Of a stretch of 64,000 nt of DNA, positions 13,728-23,170 are shown one piece after another. The DNA comes from Lentisalinibacter orientalis. Its GTDB lineage: Bacteria > Pseudomonadota > Gammaproteobacteria > Steroidobacterales > Woeseiaceae. Under the pieces are notes generated by a model, which was not told where the DNA came from, ran no database searches, and saw nothing but the letters and a program-made list of their open reading frames with translations. Within the stretch, counting starts at the first letter, position 1; each line of letters begins with the position of its first letter. The position numbers and the translations under genes are program-made. The stretch covers positions 62,001 through 126,000 of the forward strand of contig NZ_JAPDRJ010000003.1 of assembly GCF_040706535.1 (NCBI RefSeq), in the 5' to 3' direction.

Positions 13728-16283
13728 ATGAGTGACATCGCCCAGGAAATATTTTCGGTAAATCTCGAAGACGAGATGCGCCAGTCCTATCTCGATTACG
13801 CCATGAGCGTGATCGTGGGGCGGGCGCTGCCCGACGTCCGCGACGGCCTGAAGCCGGTACACCGGCGGGTGCTCTACGCGATGCGGGAACTGGGCAACGA
13901 CTACAACAAGCCGTACAAGAAATCGGCCCGCGTCGTCGGTGACGTGATCGGTAAGTACCACCCTCACGGCGACAGCGCCGTCTACGACACCATCGTGCGC
14001 ATGGCGCAGCCGTTCTCCATGCGCTACATGCTGGTGGACGGGCAGGGCAACTTCGGCTCGGTGGACGGCGACGCCCCGGCGGCCATGCGCTACACCGAGG
14101 TGCGCATGGCCCGGATCGCCCACGAACTGCTGGCCGACATCGACAAGCAGACGGTCGATTTCGTCGAGAACTACGACGGTTCCGAGAGCGAGCCCTCGGT
14201 GCTGCCCACGCGAATCCCGAACCTGCTCGTCAACGGCTCCTCCGGCATCGCGGTGGGCATGGCCACCAACATACCGCCGCACAACCTGGGCGAGATCATC
14301 GATGCCTGCGTCGCGGTGATCGACGACCCGGACATCGACGTGGCCGGGCTCATGCAGCACGTGCCGGGGCCCGACTTCCCCACCGCCGGCATCATCAACG
14401 GCGCCCAGGGCATCTACAGCGCCTACAAGACGGGCCGTGGCCGCGTGCACATCCGCGCCCGCAGCCACATCGAGGAGATCGGCAAGGGCAGCCGCGAGGC
14501 CATCGTGATCACCGAGCTGCCGTACCAGGTCAACAAGGCCCGGCTGATTGAGAAGATCGCCGAGCTCGTCCGCGAGAAGAAGCTGGAGGGCATCAGCGAG
14601 CTGCGCGACGAGTCCGACAAGGACGGCATGCGGGTCGTGATCGAGCTCAAGCGCGGCGAGGTGCACGAGGTCGTCCTGAACAACCTCTACAAGCACACGC
14701 CGCTGCAGAGCGTCTTCGGTATCAATATGGTGGCCCTGCACGAGGGCCAGCCGAAGCTGATGACGCTGAAGGGCATCCTGGAGGCGTTCGTCGCCCACCG
14801 CCGCGAGGTGGTCACCCGGCGCACGATCTACGATCTGGGCAAGGCCCGGGACCGTGCCCACCTCCTGGAAGGCCAGGCGGTGGCGCTGGCCAACATCGAC
14901 GAGGTGATCGCGCTGATCAAGGCCTCGCCGTCGCCGGCCGAAGCGAAGGCCGGGCTGGTCGCGGGACGCTGGGCGCCCGGCGCGGTCACCGGCATGCTGG
15001 AGCGGGCCGGCGATATCGATACCCGGCCGGATGCCGACCACGGCGCGTTCGGCGTCGTCGAGGAGGAGGGGCAGACCGTGTACCGCCTGTCGGAGACCCA
15101 GGCCCAGGCCATCCTGGATCTGCGACTGCACCGCCTGACCGGTCTCGAGCAAGAAAAAATAATCAACGAATACAAAGAGATACTCAATAAAATTAGAGAG
15201 TATTCTCTTATCCTGGCCGACCCCGACCGGCTCCTGGCCGTGATCCGTGAGGAACTCCAGGCGGTACGCGACCAGTTCGCCGACGAGCGGCGCACCGAGA
15301 TCATGGAGGACCACTCCGACCTGACCATCGAGGACCTGATCCCCGAGGAGAATGTTGTGGTCACCCTGTCCCACGGCGGCTATGCCAAGGCGCAGCCGCT
15401 GGACTCGTATCAGGCGCAGCGCCGGGGCGGCAAGGGTCGGGCGGCCACGCGCATGAAGGACGAGGACTTCATCGACAACCTGTTCGTCGCCAATACCCAC
15501 GATACGCTGCTGTGCTTCTCGAGCCGGGGTAAGGCCTACTGGCTGAAGGTCTATCAGCTGCCGCAGGCCGGCCGCGGCGCGCGGGGCAAACCGATCGTGA
15601 ATCTCCTGCCGCTGGAGCAGGAGGAGCGCATCAATGCCGTGCTGCCGGTGCGCGACTTCGAGGCGGGCAAATTTGTCTTCTTCGCCACCAGTCATGGCAC
15701 GGTCAAGAAGACGCCGCTGGATGCGTTCTCGCGGCCACGTTCGAATGGCATCATCGCCATCGATCTGCGCGAGGGTGACCACCTGGTGGACGTGGCCCTC
15801 ACCGACGGCGACAGCGACATCATGCTGTTCGCGAGCAGCGGCAAGGCCATCCGTTTCAGCGAGGCCGACGTGCGGGCGATGGGCCGCGGCGCCGCCGGTG
15901 TGCGCGGCATCCGCCTGGCGGAGGACCACGAGGTGATCGCGCTCATCATCCTCTCGCAGGGCCTCATCCTCACGGCGACCGAGCACGGCTACGGCAAGCG
16001 CAGCGAAGCCGACGAATTCTCCGTCCAGGGTCGCGGCGGCCAGGGGCTCATCGCCATCCAGACGTCGGAGCGCAACGGCCGCATGGTGGGCGCGCTGCAG
16101 GTCTCCGACGACGACGAGATCATGCTGATCAGCAACGCCGGCACGCTGGTGCGCACGCCGGTCGCTGACATCTCGATTCTCGGCCGCAACACCCAGGGCG
16201 TGCGCCTGATCCGCCTGGGTGACGACGAAGCCCTCGTGGGCCTGGAGCGCATCGAAGCCCTGGCGGAGGAAGAGGACGAGTGA
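13728..16283 (+). CDS. gyrA: DNA gyrase subunit A
   Basis: 851 aa. Winged-helix and tower domains with the catalytic Arg-Tyr in AAMRYTEVRM (Tyr122), the YHPHGDSAVYD quinolone-resistance region with Ser83 and Asp87 in their wild-type state, and the C-terminal beta-pinwheel carrying the GyrA box QRRGGKG near residue 565, which separates it from ParC. It introduces negative supercoils together with GyrB. Codons for residues 475-495, in the coiled coil before the pinwheel, form a strikingly AT-rich island with ATA and AGA codons. serC follows 40 bp downstream. Confidence 0.98.
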   Translation: MSDIAQEIFSVNLEDEMRQSYLDYAMSVIVGRALPDVRDGLKPVHRRVLYAMRELGNDYNKPYKKSARVVGDVIGKYHPHGDSAVYDTIVRMAQPFSMRYMLVDGQGNFGSVDGDAPAAMRYTEVRMARIAHELLADIDKQTVDFVENYDGSESEPSVLPTRIPNLLVNGSSGIAVGMATNIPPHNLGEIIDACVAVIDDPDIDVAGLMQHVPGPDFPTAGIINGAQGIYSAYKTGRGRVHIRARSHIEEIGKGSREAIVITELPYQVNKARLIEKIAELVREKKLEGISELRDESDKDGMRVVIELKRGEVHEVVLNNLYKHTPLQSVFGINMVALHEGQPKLMTLKGILEAFVAHRREVVTRRTIYDLGKARDRAHLLEGQAVALANIDEVIALIKASPSPAEAKAGLVAGRWAPGAVTGMLERAGDIDTRPDADHGAFGVVEEEGQTVYRLSETQAQAILDLRLHRLTGLEQEKIINEYKEILNKIREYSLILADPDRLLAVIREELQAVRDQFADERRTEIMEDHSDLTIEDLIPEENVVVTLSHGGYAKAQPLDSYQAQRRGGKGRAATRMKDEDFIDNLFVANTHDTLLCFSSRGKAYWLKVYQLPQAGRGARGKPIVNLLPLEQEERINAVLPVRDFEAGKFVFFATSHGTVKKTPLDAFSRPRSNGIIAIDLREGDHLVDVALTDGDSDIMLFASSGKAIRFSEADVRAMGRGAAGVRGIRLAEDHEVIALIILSQGLILTATEHGYGKRSEADEFSVQGRGGQGLIAIQTSERNGRMVGALQVSDDDEIMLISNAGTLVRTPVADISILGRNTQGVRLIRLGDDEALVGLERIEALAEEEDE

Positions 16284-16323
16284 CGGTCCGCCCGCACCGG
16301 CGGCGCTGCGCCGGAACAGCCCC

Positions 16324-17430
16324 ATGGCAATGGCGACGGTAGCCGCAGGCGCACGGGTCCATAACTTCAGTGCCGGTCCCGCAGCGCTGCCCCTGGCGGT
16401 GCTGGAGCGCGCGCGGGAGGAGCTGACCGACTTCGCCGGCACCGGGATGTCCGTGATGGAGCTCAGCCATCGCGGCGCCGCATTTCGGGAGGTCGCGGAG
16501 CGCTCGGAGGCGGCGCTGCGCCGGCTGCTCGACATGCCCGACAACTATCGCGTGCTGTTCCTGCAGGGCGGGGCCACGCTGCAGTTCGCGATGGCGCCGC
16601 TGAATCTCGCGACGGCAGAGGCCGTGGCGGACTACGTCGTGACCGGCAACTGGGGCCGCAAGGCCGTGGCCGAGGCGCGGCGCTTCTGCCACGTGAACGT
16701 CGCGGCGGACGAGGCGGGCTCGAGCTATACCCGCGTGCCGGCCGCCTCCGAATGGCAGGCGCGCGAGGATGCCGCCTACCTCCACTACACGCCCAACGAG
16801 ACCATCGGCGGCGTCGAGTTCCACTGGATACCGGACACGGGCGACGTGCCGCTGGTGGCGGACATGTCCTCCAATATCCTCTCGCGCCCGCTCGACGTGG
16901 GCCGCTTCGGCCTCATCTATGCCGGCGCGCAGAAGAATATCGGCCCGGCCGGGCTGACCCTGGTCATCGTCCGCGACGACCTGCTGGAGGCGGCCCGGGA
17001 CGACGTGCCGAGCATGCTCCGCTACGCCGTGCATGCCGAGGCCGGCTCCATGAGCAACACGCCGCCCACATTCGCCTGGTACATAGCGGGTCTGGTCTTC
17101 GACTGGCTGCTGGAGCAGGGCGGGCTCGAGGCCATCGGCGCCGCGAACGCCCGCAAGGCGGAGACCCTCTATCAGGCTATCGACGGGTCCGATTTCTACG
17201 CGAACCCGGTGGAGCCCGTCTCCCGCTCGCGCATGAACGTCCCGTTCACACTGGCCGAGCCGGCCCTCGACGCGACCTTCCTGGCCGAGGCCGAGGCCGC
17301 CGGGCTGGCCAATCTGAAAGGCCATCGCTCGGTGGGCGGCATGCGTGCGAGCCTCTACAACGCCATGCCCCAGGCGGGGGTGGATGCGCTGGTGGCCTTC
17401 ATGGCGGAGTTCGAGCGGACGCGCGCCTGA
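16324..17430 (+). CDS. serC: Phosphoserine aminotransferase
   Basis: 368 aa. N-terminal HNFSAGPAALP, the GTGMSVMELSHRG block and the PLP lysine in YAGAQKNIGPAGL are diagnostic of SerC. It transaminates 3-phosphohydroxypyruvate in serine synthesis and acts in the pyridoxal phosphate pathway. ATG 16324 is chosen; ATG 16330 is two codons further and equally possible. Position between gyrA and pheA is conserved in gammaproteobacteria. Confidence 0.96.
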   Translation: MAMATVAAGARVHNFSAGPAALPLAVLERAREELTDFAGTGMSVMELSHRGAAFREVAERSEAALRRLLDMPDNYRVLFLQGGATLQFAMAPLNLATAEAVADYVVTGNWGRKAVAEARRFCHVNVAADEAGSSYTRVPAASEWQAREDAAYLHYTPNETIGGVEFHWIPDTGDVPLVADMSSNILSRPLDVGRFGLIYAGAQKNIGPAGLTLVIVRDDLLEAARDDVPSMLRYAVHAEAGSMSNTPPTFAWYIAGLVFDWLLEQGGLEAIGAANARKAETLYQAIDGSDFYANPVEPVSRSRMNVPFTLAEPALDATFLAEAEAAGLANLKGHRSVGGMRASLYNAMPQAGVDALVAFMAEFERTRA

Positions 17431-17486
17431 GGTGTCCCGTGCCGAGCCAGCCGTTAGACTTGCCGCCTGATAACAGGAAATCCCCG

Positions 17487-18587
17487 ATGAACGAGCGCAA
17501 ACCGGAACCGGATCTCGCCGAGATCCGGCAACGCATCGACGAGATCGACGAGCAGATCCAGGCCCTGATCAGCGCCCGTGCCGAGCAGGCGAAACGGGTG
17601 GGCGAGAGCAAGGGCGAGCTCGCCCGCTCGATCGACTACTTCCGGCCCGAGCGGGAGGCGGAGGTGCTGCGCGGCGTGCTCGCGCGCAACGAGGGTCCGC
17701 TAAGCGACGAGGAGATGGTGCGTCTGTTCCGGGAGATCATGTCGGCCTGCCTCGCCCAGCAGGAACCGCTGAAAATCGGCTTCCTCGGCCCGGAGGGCAC
17801 CTTCACCCAGTCGGCGGTCAGCAAGCACTTCGGGCATTCGGTGCGGGCGCTGCCGCTCGCCACCATCGAGGAGGTCTTCCACGAGGTGGAGGCCGGCCAT
17901 GCCGATTTCGGCGTGGTCCCCATCGAGAACTCCACCGAGGGCACGGTGAACCACACCCTGGACATGTTCCTGATGTCGCCGCTGAAGATCTGCGGCGAGA
18001 TCGAGCTTCGCATCCGCCAGCATCTGCTCGGTAACCTGCCGTCGCTGGACAAGGTGGAGCGTATCTGCGCGCACCAGCAGTCCCTGGCGCAGTGCCGGGT
18101 CTGGCTGCGTGAGTATCTGCCCCAGGCCGAACTGATACCGGTCACGAGCAACGCGGCCGGCGCGCGCCGGGCCCGCGACGAGGCGGGCACGGCGGCCATT
18201 GCGGGCGAGGCCGCCGCCGAGGTGTACGGTCTGGATGTCATGGTCGCGGACATCGAGGACCGGCCCGACAACACCACGCGCTTCCTGGTGATCGGCCGGG
18301 ATCTCCTCACGCCGAGCGGCGACGACAAGACGTCAGTGCTGGTATCGGCGAGCGATACGGCTGGCGCCGGCGTGCTGCACACCCTGCTCGCGCCGTTCTC
18401 GAAGCACGGCATCAGCATGACCCGCATCGAATCGCGACCGTCCCGGCGCAAGAAATGGGACTACGTGTTCTTCATCGACCTGGAAGGCCACGCGGACGAG
18501 CCGCCGCTGGCCGACGCGCTGGCCGAGCTGGAGCAGGGGACGTCGCTGTTCCGCGTGCTGGGGGCCTACCCGAAGGCGGTGCTGTGA
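17487..18587 (+). CDS. pheA: Bifunctional chorismate mutase/prephenate dehydratase
   Basis: 366 aa. Residues 8-90 are an AroQ-type chorismate mutase (LAEIRQRIDEIDEQIQAL). Residues 95-275 are prephenate dehydratase (GFLGPEGTFTQSA, IENSTEGTVNHTLD, and the catalytic Thr in NTTRFLVIG). Residues 290-366 are an ACT domain with GISMTRIESRPS for phenylalanine feedback. It makes phenylpyruvate. An AGGA ribosome binding site lies at 17475-17478, and TAGACT at 17455-17460 could be a -10 element. The stop overlaps the GTG of aroA. Confidence 0.97.
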   Translation: MNERKPEPDLAEIRQRIDEIDEQIQALISARAEQAKRVGESKGELARSIDYFRPEREAEVLRGVLARNEGPLSDEEMVRLFREIMSACLAQQEPLKIGFLGPEGTFTQSAVSKHFGHSVRALPLATIEEVFHEVEAGHADFGVVPIENSTEGTVNHTLDMFLMSPLKICGEIELRIRQHLLGNLPSLDKVERICAHQQSLAQCRVWLREYLPQAELIPVTSNAAGARRARDEAGTAAIAGEAAAEVYGLDVMVADIEDRPDNTTRFLVIGRDLLTPSGDDKTSVLVSASDTAGAGVLHTLLAPFSKHGISMTRIESRPSRRKKWDYVFFIDLEGHADEPPLADALAELEQGTSLFRVLGAYPKAVL

Positions 18588-19894
18588 GCGTCAGGGCTTT
18601 CCGCACGGTGCCCGGCGGTTTGCCGTCGGGCGAGATCAGGGTGCCAGGGGACAAGTCGATCTCCCACCGCTCGCTGATGCTGGGGGCCATCGCCGAGGGC
18701 GACACGCGAGTCACCGGCTTCCTGGAGGGCGAGGACTGCCTTGCCACACTCGGTGCGCTCGAGGCCATGGGCGTGGCGGTGGAGCGTGAACCGGACGGCG
18801 CACTGCGGGTGCGCGGCGTCGGCGCCGACGGCCTAGCCACGCCGACCGCGCCCCTCGATCTCGGCAATTCGGGCACGGCCATGCGCCTGTTCTGCGGCCT
18901 GCTGGGCGGTCAGCCGTTCCGCTCGGTGCTGACCGGCGATGCGTCGCTCCTGAAGCGGCCGATGGGCCGGGTCATCGATCCGCTGACGCTGATGGGCGTG
19001 GAGATCGACAGCGAATCCGGTCGTCCGCCGCTGGTGATCCGGGGCCGGCGCCCGCTGGATGCCATCGATTACCTGCTGCCGGTGGCGAGCGCCCAGGTGA
19101 AGTCGGCGATCCTGCTGGCGGGCCTGTACGCCCGCGGCGCCACCCGGGTGACGGAGCCCGAGGTGACTCGCGACCACACCGAGCGGATGCTGACCGCCAT
19201 GGGGGCGCGGCTGCACCGCAGCGGCAACGCGATCCTGCTGGAGGGGCCGTCCACGCTGCAGGGCATCGAGATCCCCGTGCCCGGCGACCTGTCCTCGGCC
19301 GCGTTCTTCCTCGTGGCCGGCGCGGTGGCGGCCGACGATGGCCTGGTCATCCGCAACGTGGGCGTGAACCCGACCCGGACCGGCGTGATCGGCATCCTCC
19401 GCGAGATGGGGGCGGACATCGAGATCGCGGACGAACGGCTGGCCGGCGGCGAGCCCGTGGCCGACATCACGGTGCGCCGCTCGGCGCTGCGGGGTATCGA
19501 CGTGGATCCGGAATTCGTGCCGCTGGCCATCGACGAGTTCCCGGTGCTGTTCGTGGCGGCCGCCTGCGCCGAGGGCGAGACCCTGTTCCGCGACATCGGC
19601 GAGCTGCGGGTGAAGGAGAGCGACCGGATTGCCGCCATGGCCGAGGGCCTGCGGCGGCTCGGCGTGGAGGTGGAGGAGACGGTGGACTCTGCGCGCATCC
19701 GCGGCGTCGGACGGCTCGCCGGCGGCAAGGTCGACAGCCACGGCGATCACCGCATCGCCATGGCCTTCGCCGTGGCGGGACTCGCGGCGGAGGAACCCAT
19801 CGAGATCGACGACGTCGCCAACGTGGCCACCTCGTTCCCGGGCTTCCTGGAGACCTGCCGCCAGGCGGGCTTCGAGCTGGAGACGCTGGCGTGA
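18584..19894 (+). CDS. aroA: 3-phosphoshikimate 1-carboxyvinyltransferase (EPSP synthase)
   Basis: 436 aa, GTG start in a GTGA overlap with pheA. GDKSISHRSLM near residue 22, LGNSGTAMRLFCG, LKVKESDR-like ELRVKESDRI and GDHRIAMAFAVAG identify EPSP synthase, the sixth step of the shikimate pathway. A Gly-Thr/Ala arrangement in the substrate loop (NSGTAMR) is the common class I/II motif. The frame extends upstream into pheA without homology, supporting the GTG at 18584. Confidence 0.97.
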   Translation: MSVRAFRTVPGGLPSGEIRVPGDKSISHRSLMLGAIAEGDTRVTGFLEGEDCLATLGALEAMGVAVEREPDGALRVRGVGADGLATPTAPLDLGNSGTAMRLFCGLLGGQPFRSVLTGDASLLKRPMGRVIDPLTLMGVEIDSESGRPPLVIRGRRPLDAIDYLLPVASAQVKSAILLAGLYARGATRVTEPEVTRDHTERMLTAMGARLHRSGNAILLEGPSTLQGIEIPVPGDLSSAAFFLVAGAVAADDGLVIRNVGVNPTRTGVIGILREMGADIEIADERLAGGEPVADITVRRSALRGIDVDPEFVPLAIDEFPVLFVAAACAEGETLFRDIGELRVKESDRIAAMAEGLRRLGVEVEETVDSARIRGVGRLAGGKVDSHGDHRIAMAFAVAGLAAEEPIEIDDVANVATSFPGFLETCRQAGFELETLA

Positions 19895-20580
19895 GCGGGG
19901 TGCCCGTCATCGCCATCGACGGGCCGAGCGGATCCGGGAAGGGGACGATCGCCCGGCGGGTGGCCGCCGCGCTGGGATTCCACCTGCTGGACAGCGGCGC
20001 GCTCTACCGCCTGACCGCGCTGGCAGCCGAACGCCGGGGTATCGACGCCGACGACGTACCCGCCGTGGTGCGGGCCGCGCGGGAGATGCGGGTGTCGTTC
20101 GGCGCCGGCGACGGGGCCGAGGAAGTCTGGCTGGACGGCGACGAGGTGAGCGGCGAGCTGCGCACCGAGGAGTGCGGCCGGCTGGCCTCCCGGATCGCCG
20201 CGGTGCCCGAGGTACGCGAGGCGCTGAAGGCCCGGCAGCGGGATTTCCGCGAGTCGCCCGGTCTGGTCGCCGACGGCCGCGACATGGGCACGGCGATCTT
20301 TCCCGGGGCCGAGCTGAAAATCTTCCTGACGGCCAGCGCCGAGGAGAGGGCTCGGAGGCGTTATAAGCAGTTGAAAGACAAGGGTATTGGTGTTACGCTT
20401 GCCGGCCTTGCCCGCGATATCGCGGAGCGTGACCGCAGAGATACCGAGCGATCGGTGGCGCCGCTGGTCCCGGCCGAGGACGCCATCGTGATCGATTCGA
20501 CCTCACTGGGCATCGAGCAGGTGACGGAGAAAGTGCTCGGTCTGGCCGCGGAAAGGCTCGGCGACGAGCAGGCAGGGTAG
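19891..20580 (+). CDS. cmk: Cytidylate kinase
   Basis: 229 aa, GTG start in a GTGA overlap with aroA. Walker A IDGPSGSGKGTIA at the N-terminus, the GALYRLTAL block, and VADGRDMGTAIFPGAELKIF in the NMP-binding region are typical. It phosphorylates CMP and dCMP. It lies directly before rpsA, the conserved arrangement, and the AT-richer end of the gene (20358-20405) may contain part of the rpsA promoter, though no convincing hexamers were found. Confidence 0.97.
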   Translation: MSGVPVIAIDGPSGSGKGTIARRVAAALGFHLLDSGALYRLTALAAERRGIDADDVPAVVRAAREMRVSFGAGDGAEEVWLDGDEVSGELRTEECGRLASRIAAVPEVREALKARQRDFRESPGLVADGRDMGTAIFPGAELKIFLTASAEERARRRYKQLKDKGIGVTLAGLARDIAERDRRDTERSVAPLVPAEDAIVIDSTSLGIEQVTEKVLGLAAERLGDEQAG

Positions 20581-20694
20581 TGCAGGTCGGACAGGGTAGT
20601 CCGGCTTTTATTTTGTGTGGACCGTCGGTCGCAGGAAGCGGCAGGCGTGTATTTTCAACGAGGGCTGCCTGCGGGCGGCATGGTTTCCAAATCA

Positions 20695-22377
20695 ATGTCT
20701 GAATCATTTGCTGAGCTCTTCGAAGAGAGCATCGCCAGTCAACAGATCAAACCTGGCTCCATCCTGAACGGCATGGTCGTTTCCGTTAACGAAGACGTGG
20801 TCATCGTCAACGCCGGCCTGAAATCCGAAGCGGTCATCCCGGCCGAGCAGTTCCAGAACGAGAACGGCGAAGTCGACGTACAGGTCGGCGACACCGTCGA
20901 GGTGGCACTGGACGCCGTCGAGGACGGCTTCGGCGAGACGCGCCTGTCCCGCGAGAAGGCCATCCGGGCCCGGACCTGGACGCACCTGGAAGACGCGTTC
21001 GAGAAAGGCGAGATCGTCAACGGCGTCATCAACGGCCGCGTCAAGGGCGGCTTCACGGTCGAGATCGACAACGTGCGGGCGTTCCTGCCCGGCTCGCTGG
21101 TCGACGTGCGGCCGGTGCGCGACCCGTCCTATCTCGAGGGCAAGGTCCTCGAATTCAAGGTCATCAAGCTCGACCAGCGCAGGAACAACGTGGTGGTCTC
21201 CCGCCGCGCGGTGGTCGAGGAAGAGTACAGCGCCGAGCGCGAGGCGCTGCTGGAGAGCCTGCAGGAAGGCCACGTGGTCAAGGGTATCGTGAAGAACCTG
21301 ACCGACTACGGCGCCTTCGTGGATCTCGGCGGCATCGACGGCCTGCTGCACATCACCGACATGGCGTGGAAGCGGGTGAAGCACCCCTCCGAGATCGTCA
21401 ACGTCGGCGACGAGATCGATGTGAAGATCCTGAAGTTCGACCGCGAGCGTCAGCGCGTCTCCCTCGGCATCAAGCAGCTGGGCGCCGACCCGTGGCAGAA
21501 CATCAGCCGGCGCTACCCGCCGACCACGCGCATCTTCGGCCGCGTCACGAACATCGCCGACTACGGCTGCTTCGTGGAGATCGAGGACGGCGTGGAGGGC
21601 CTGGTGCACGTCTCCGAGATGGACTGGACGAACAAGAACGTCAATCCGTCCCGCGTCGTGCAGGTCGGCGACGAGGTGGAGGTGATGGTGCTCGACATCG
21701 ACGAGGACCGCCGCCGCATCTCGCTCGGCATCAAGCAGTGCAAGCCGAACCCGTGGGCCGAGTTCGCCGCCAACTACAACCGGGGTGACAAGGTCAGCGG
21801 CCAGATCAAGTCCATCACCGACTTCGGCATCTTCATCGGCCTGGAAGGCGATATCGACGGGCTCGTGCATCTGTCCGACATCTCCTGGGACGAGTCCGGC
21901 GAGGACATGGTGCGCAATTACCGCAAGGGTCAGGAAGTGGAAGCCATGGTGCTGGCCATCGACCCCGAGCGTGAGCGCATCTCCCTCGGCATCAAGCAGC
22001 TCGACCAGGATCCGTTCTCGTCCTGGCTGGCGCAGAACCCGAAGGGCAGCATCGTCAAGGGCGCGGTCACGGAAGTGGATGCCCGCGGCGCCGAGGTGGA
22101 TCTCGGCGGCGGCATCACCGGCTACCTTCGCGCCTCGGAGCTGGCGCGCGGCCGGGTGGAAGACGCCCGCACCGTGCTGAAGGTCGGCGAAGAGGTGGAG
22201 GCCAAGTTCACGGCGGTGGATCGCAAGAACCGCAGCGTGCAACTCTCCATCAAGGCCAAGGAGGCCCACGAGGAGCAGGAAGCCCTCGAGAGCTACAAGT
22301 CGGAGTCCGGCGGCAGCGCCTCGGGCACGACGCTGGGCGAGCTGCTGAAGGAGCAGATCTCCGGCAATTCCGACTGA
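20695..22377 (+). CDS. rpsA: 30S ribosomal protein S1
   Basis: 560 aa with six S1 repeats: two N-terminal ribosome-docking repeats (VNAGLKSEAVIPAEQF; VKGGFTVEIDNVRAFLPGS) and four RNA-binding repeats recognised by DYGAFVDLGGIDGLLH, DYGCFVEIEDGVEGLVH, DFGIFIGLEGDIDGLVH and GAEVDLGGGITGYLR. MSESFAELFEES matches the known N-terminus, fixing the start at 20695; an upstream start at 20617 would add unrelated sequence. S1 recruits mRNA to the 30S subunit. Confidence 0.97.
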   Translation: MSESFAELFEESIASQQIKPGSILNGMVVSVNEDVVIVNAGLKSEAVIPAEQFQNENGEVDVQVGDTVEVALDAVEDGFGETRLSREKAIRARTWTHLEDAFEKGEIVNGVINGRVKGGFTVEIDNVRAFLPGSLVDVRPVRDPSYLEGKVLEFKVIKLDQRRNNVVVSRRAVVEEEYSAEREALLESLQEGHVVKGIVKNLTDYGAFVDLGGIDGLLHITDMAWKRVKHPSEIVNVGDEIDVKILKFDRERQRVSLGIKQLGADPWQNISRRYPPTTRIFGRVTNIADYGCFVEIEDGVEGLVHVSEMDWTNKNVNPSRVVQVGDEVEVMVLDIDEDRRRISLGIKQCKPNPWAEFAANYNRGDKVSGQIKSITDFGIFIGLEGDIDGLVHLSDISWDESGEDMVRNYRKGQEVEAMVLAIDPERERISLGIKQLDQDPFSSWLAQNPKGSIVKGAVTEVDARGAEVDLGGGITGYLRASELARGRVEDARTVLKVGEEVEAKFTAVDRKNRSVQLSIKAKEAHEEQEALESYKSESGGSASGTTLGELLKEQISGNSD

Positions 22378-22390
22378 CAGGGGACCGGAG

Positions 22391-22419
22391 GCGCCCGGGC
22401 GGTGCTCCCGCCCGGGCGC
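22391..22419 (+). terminator. Hairpin between rpsA and ihfB
   Basis: A perfect 11-bp G+C-only stem (22391-22401 with 22409-22419) and a 7-base loop begin 14 bp after the rpsA stop. Only two T follow, so it is more likely a partial terminator or mRNA-stabilising structure that separates the very high rpsA expression from ihfB. Confidence 0.6.
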
Positions 22420-22474
22420 TTGCGGACGGCGGGGAGCCGCGCGGCTGCGCGGGCGGAAGAAAGCGAACGCACCT

Positions 22475-22777
22475 ATGACGAAGTCTGAACTGATCGAGAT
22501 AATCGCCAGGAAGCAGAAGCATCTGCCCGCGAAGGACGTCGAGCTCGCGGTCAAGCATCTGCTCGAGATCATGAGCGATGCGCTGGCCCGCGGCGACCGC
22601 ATCGAGATCCGCGGCTTCGGCAGCTTCTCCCTGCACTACCGCCCGCCGCGCATGGGGCGTAATCCGAAGACCGGCGAGGCCGTCGCCCTCTCCGGCAAGC
22701 ACGTCCCCCATTTTAAGCCGGGCAAGGATCTGCGTGAGAGGGTCAACGAGAGCCGACACCTCCCCATCAAGAACTGA
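22475..22777 (+). CDS. ihfB: Integration host factor subunit beta
   Basis: 100 aa. The HU/IHF fold is shown by MTKSELIEIIA, LPAKDVELAVKHLLE, IEIRGFGSFSLHYRPPRMGRNP-type arm region (ending RNPKTGEAV) and HFKPGKDLRERVN. With IhfA (38151) it forms the DNA-bending heterodimer. The position after rpsA is conserved. Confidence 0.96.
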   Translation: MTKSELIEIIARKQKHLPAKDVELAVKHLLEIMSDALARGDRIEIRGFGSFSLHYRPPRMGRNPKTGEAVALSGKHVPHFKPGKDLRERVNESRHLPIKN

Positions 22778-22870
22778 TCGGCCCGCGGCGGGCTTACCAA
22801 TCCGCAGCCATCTGCACTAGACTCGTGAGGGGGCGTTCCGCTGAGCCCCGCTGCTGATTCAGGTGCCGGT

Positions 22871-23170
22871 ATGCTGCGCAAGATCGCGACCATCGTCCTC
22901 ATCATCGCCCTGCTCGTGGCGATCATCGTCTTCACCTGGCTGAACACCCAGGAGGTCAGCCTCGATCTGGCGTTCACGACGGTCCAGACCCAGATCGCGG
23001 TCGCCTTCACCATTACCTTCGCCCTGGGCTGGCTGTTCGGCCTGTTCTGTGCCGGGTTCTTCGTCCTGCGATCGGTGGCCGAGCGCCGGCGGCTGCGCAA
23101 GAACCTCGCGGCCGCGGAACAGGAGGTGAGCAAGCTGCGCAGCCTGCCGCTGCAAGATGCTGCCGAGTAA
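22871..23170 (+). CDS. lapA: Lipopolysaccharide assembly protein LapA family
   Basis: 99 aa with two transmembrane helices (IATIVLIIALLVAIIVFTWL, residues 5-24, and a second at about 43-66) and a short cytoplasmic coiled coil with RSVAERRRLRKNLAAAE. NTQEVSLDLAF between the helices is typical of LapA. It partners with LapB in adjusting LpxC degradation and LPS synthesis. TAGACT at 22818-22823 may be a -10 element. It overlaps lapB by 14 bp. Confidence 0.9.
   Translation: MLRKIATIVLIIALLVAIIVFTWLNTQEVSLDLAFTTVQTQIAVAFTITFALGWLFGLFCAGFFVLRSVAERRRLRKNLAAAEQEVSKLRSLPLQDAAE

Noticed and set aside
13958..13990. Quinolone-resistance change in gyrA
   Set aside because: Ser83 and Asp87 are both wild type.
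13566..16544. 992-residue open frame antisense to gyrA
   Set aside because: G+C-rich DNA leaves long antisense frames open; its sequence is His/Arg/Leu-rich with no family features, and gyrA on the other strand is unambiguous.
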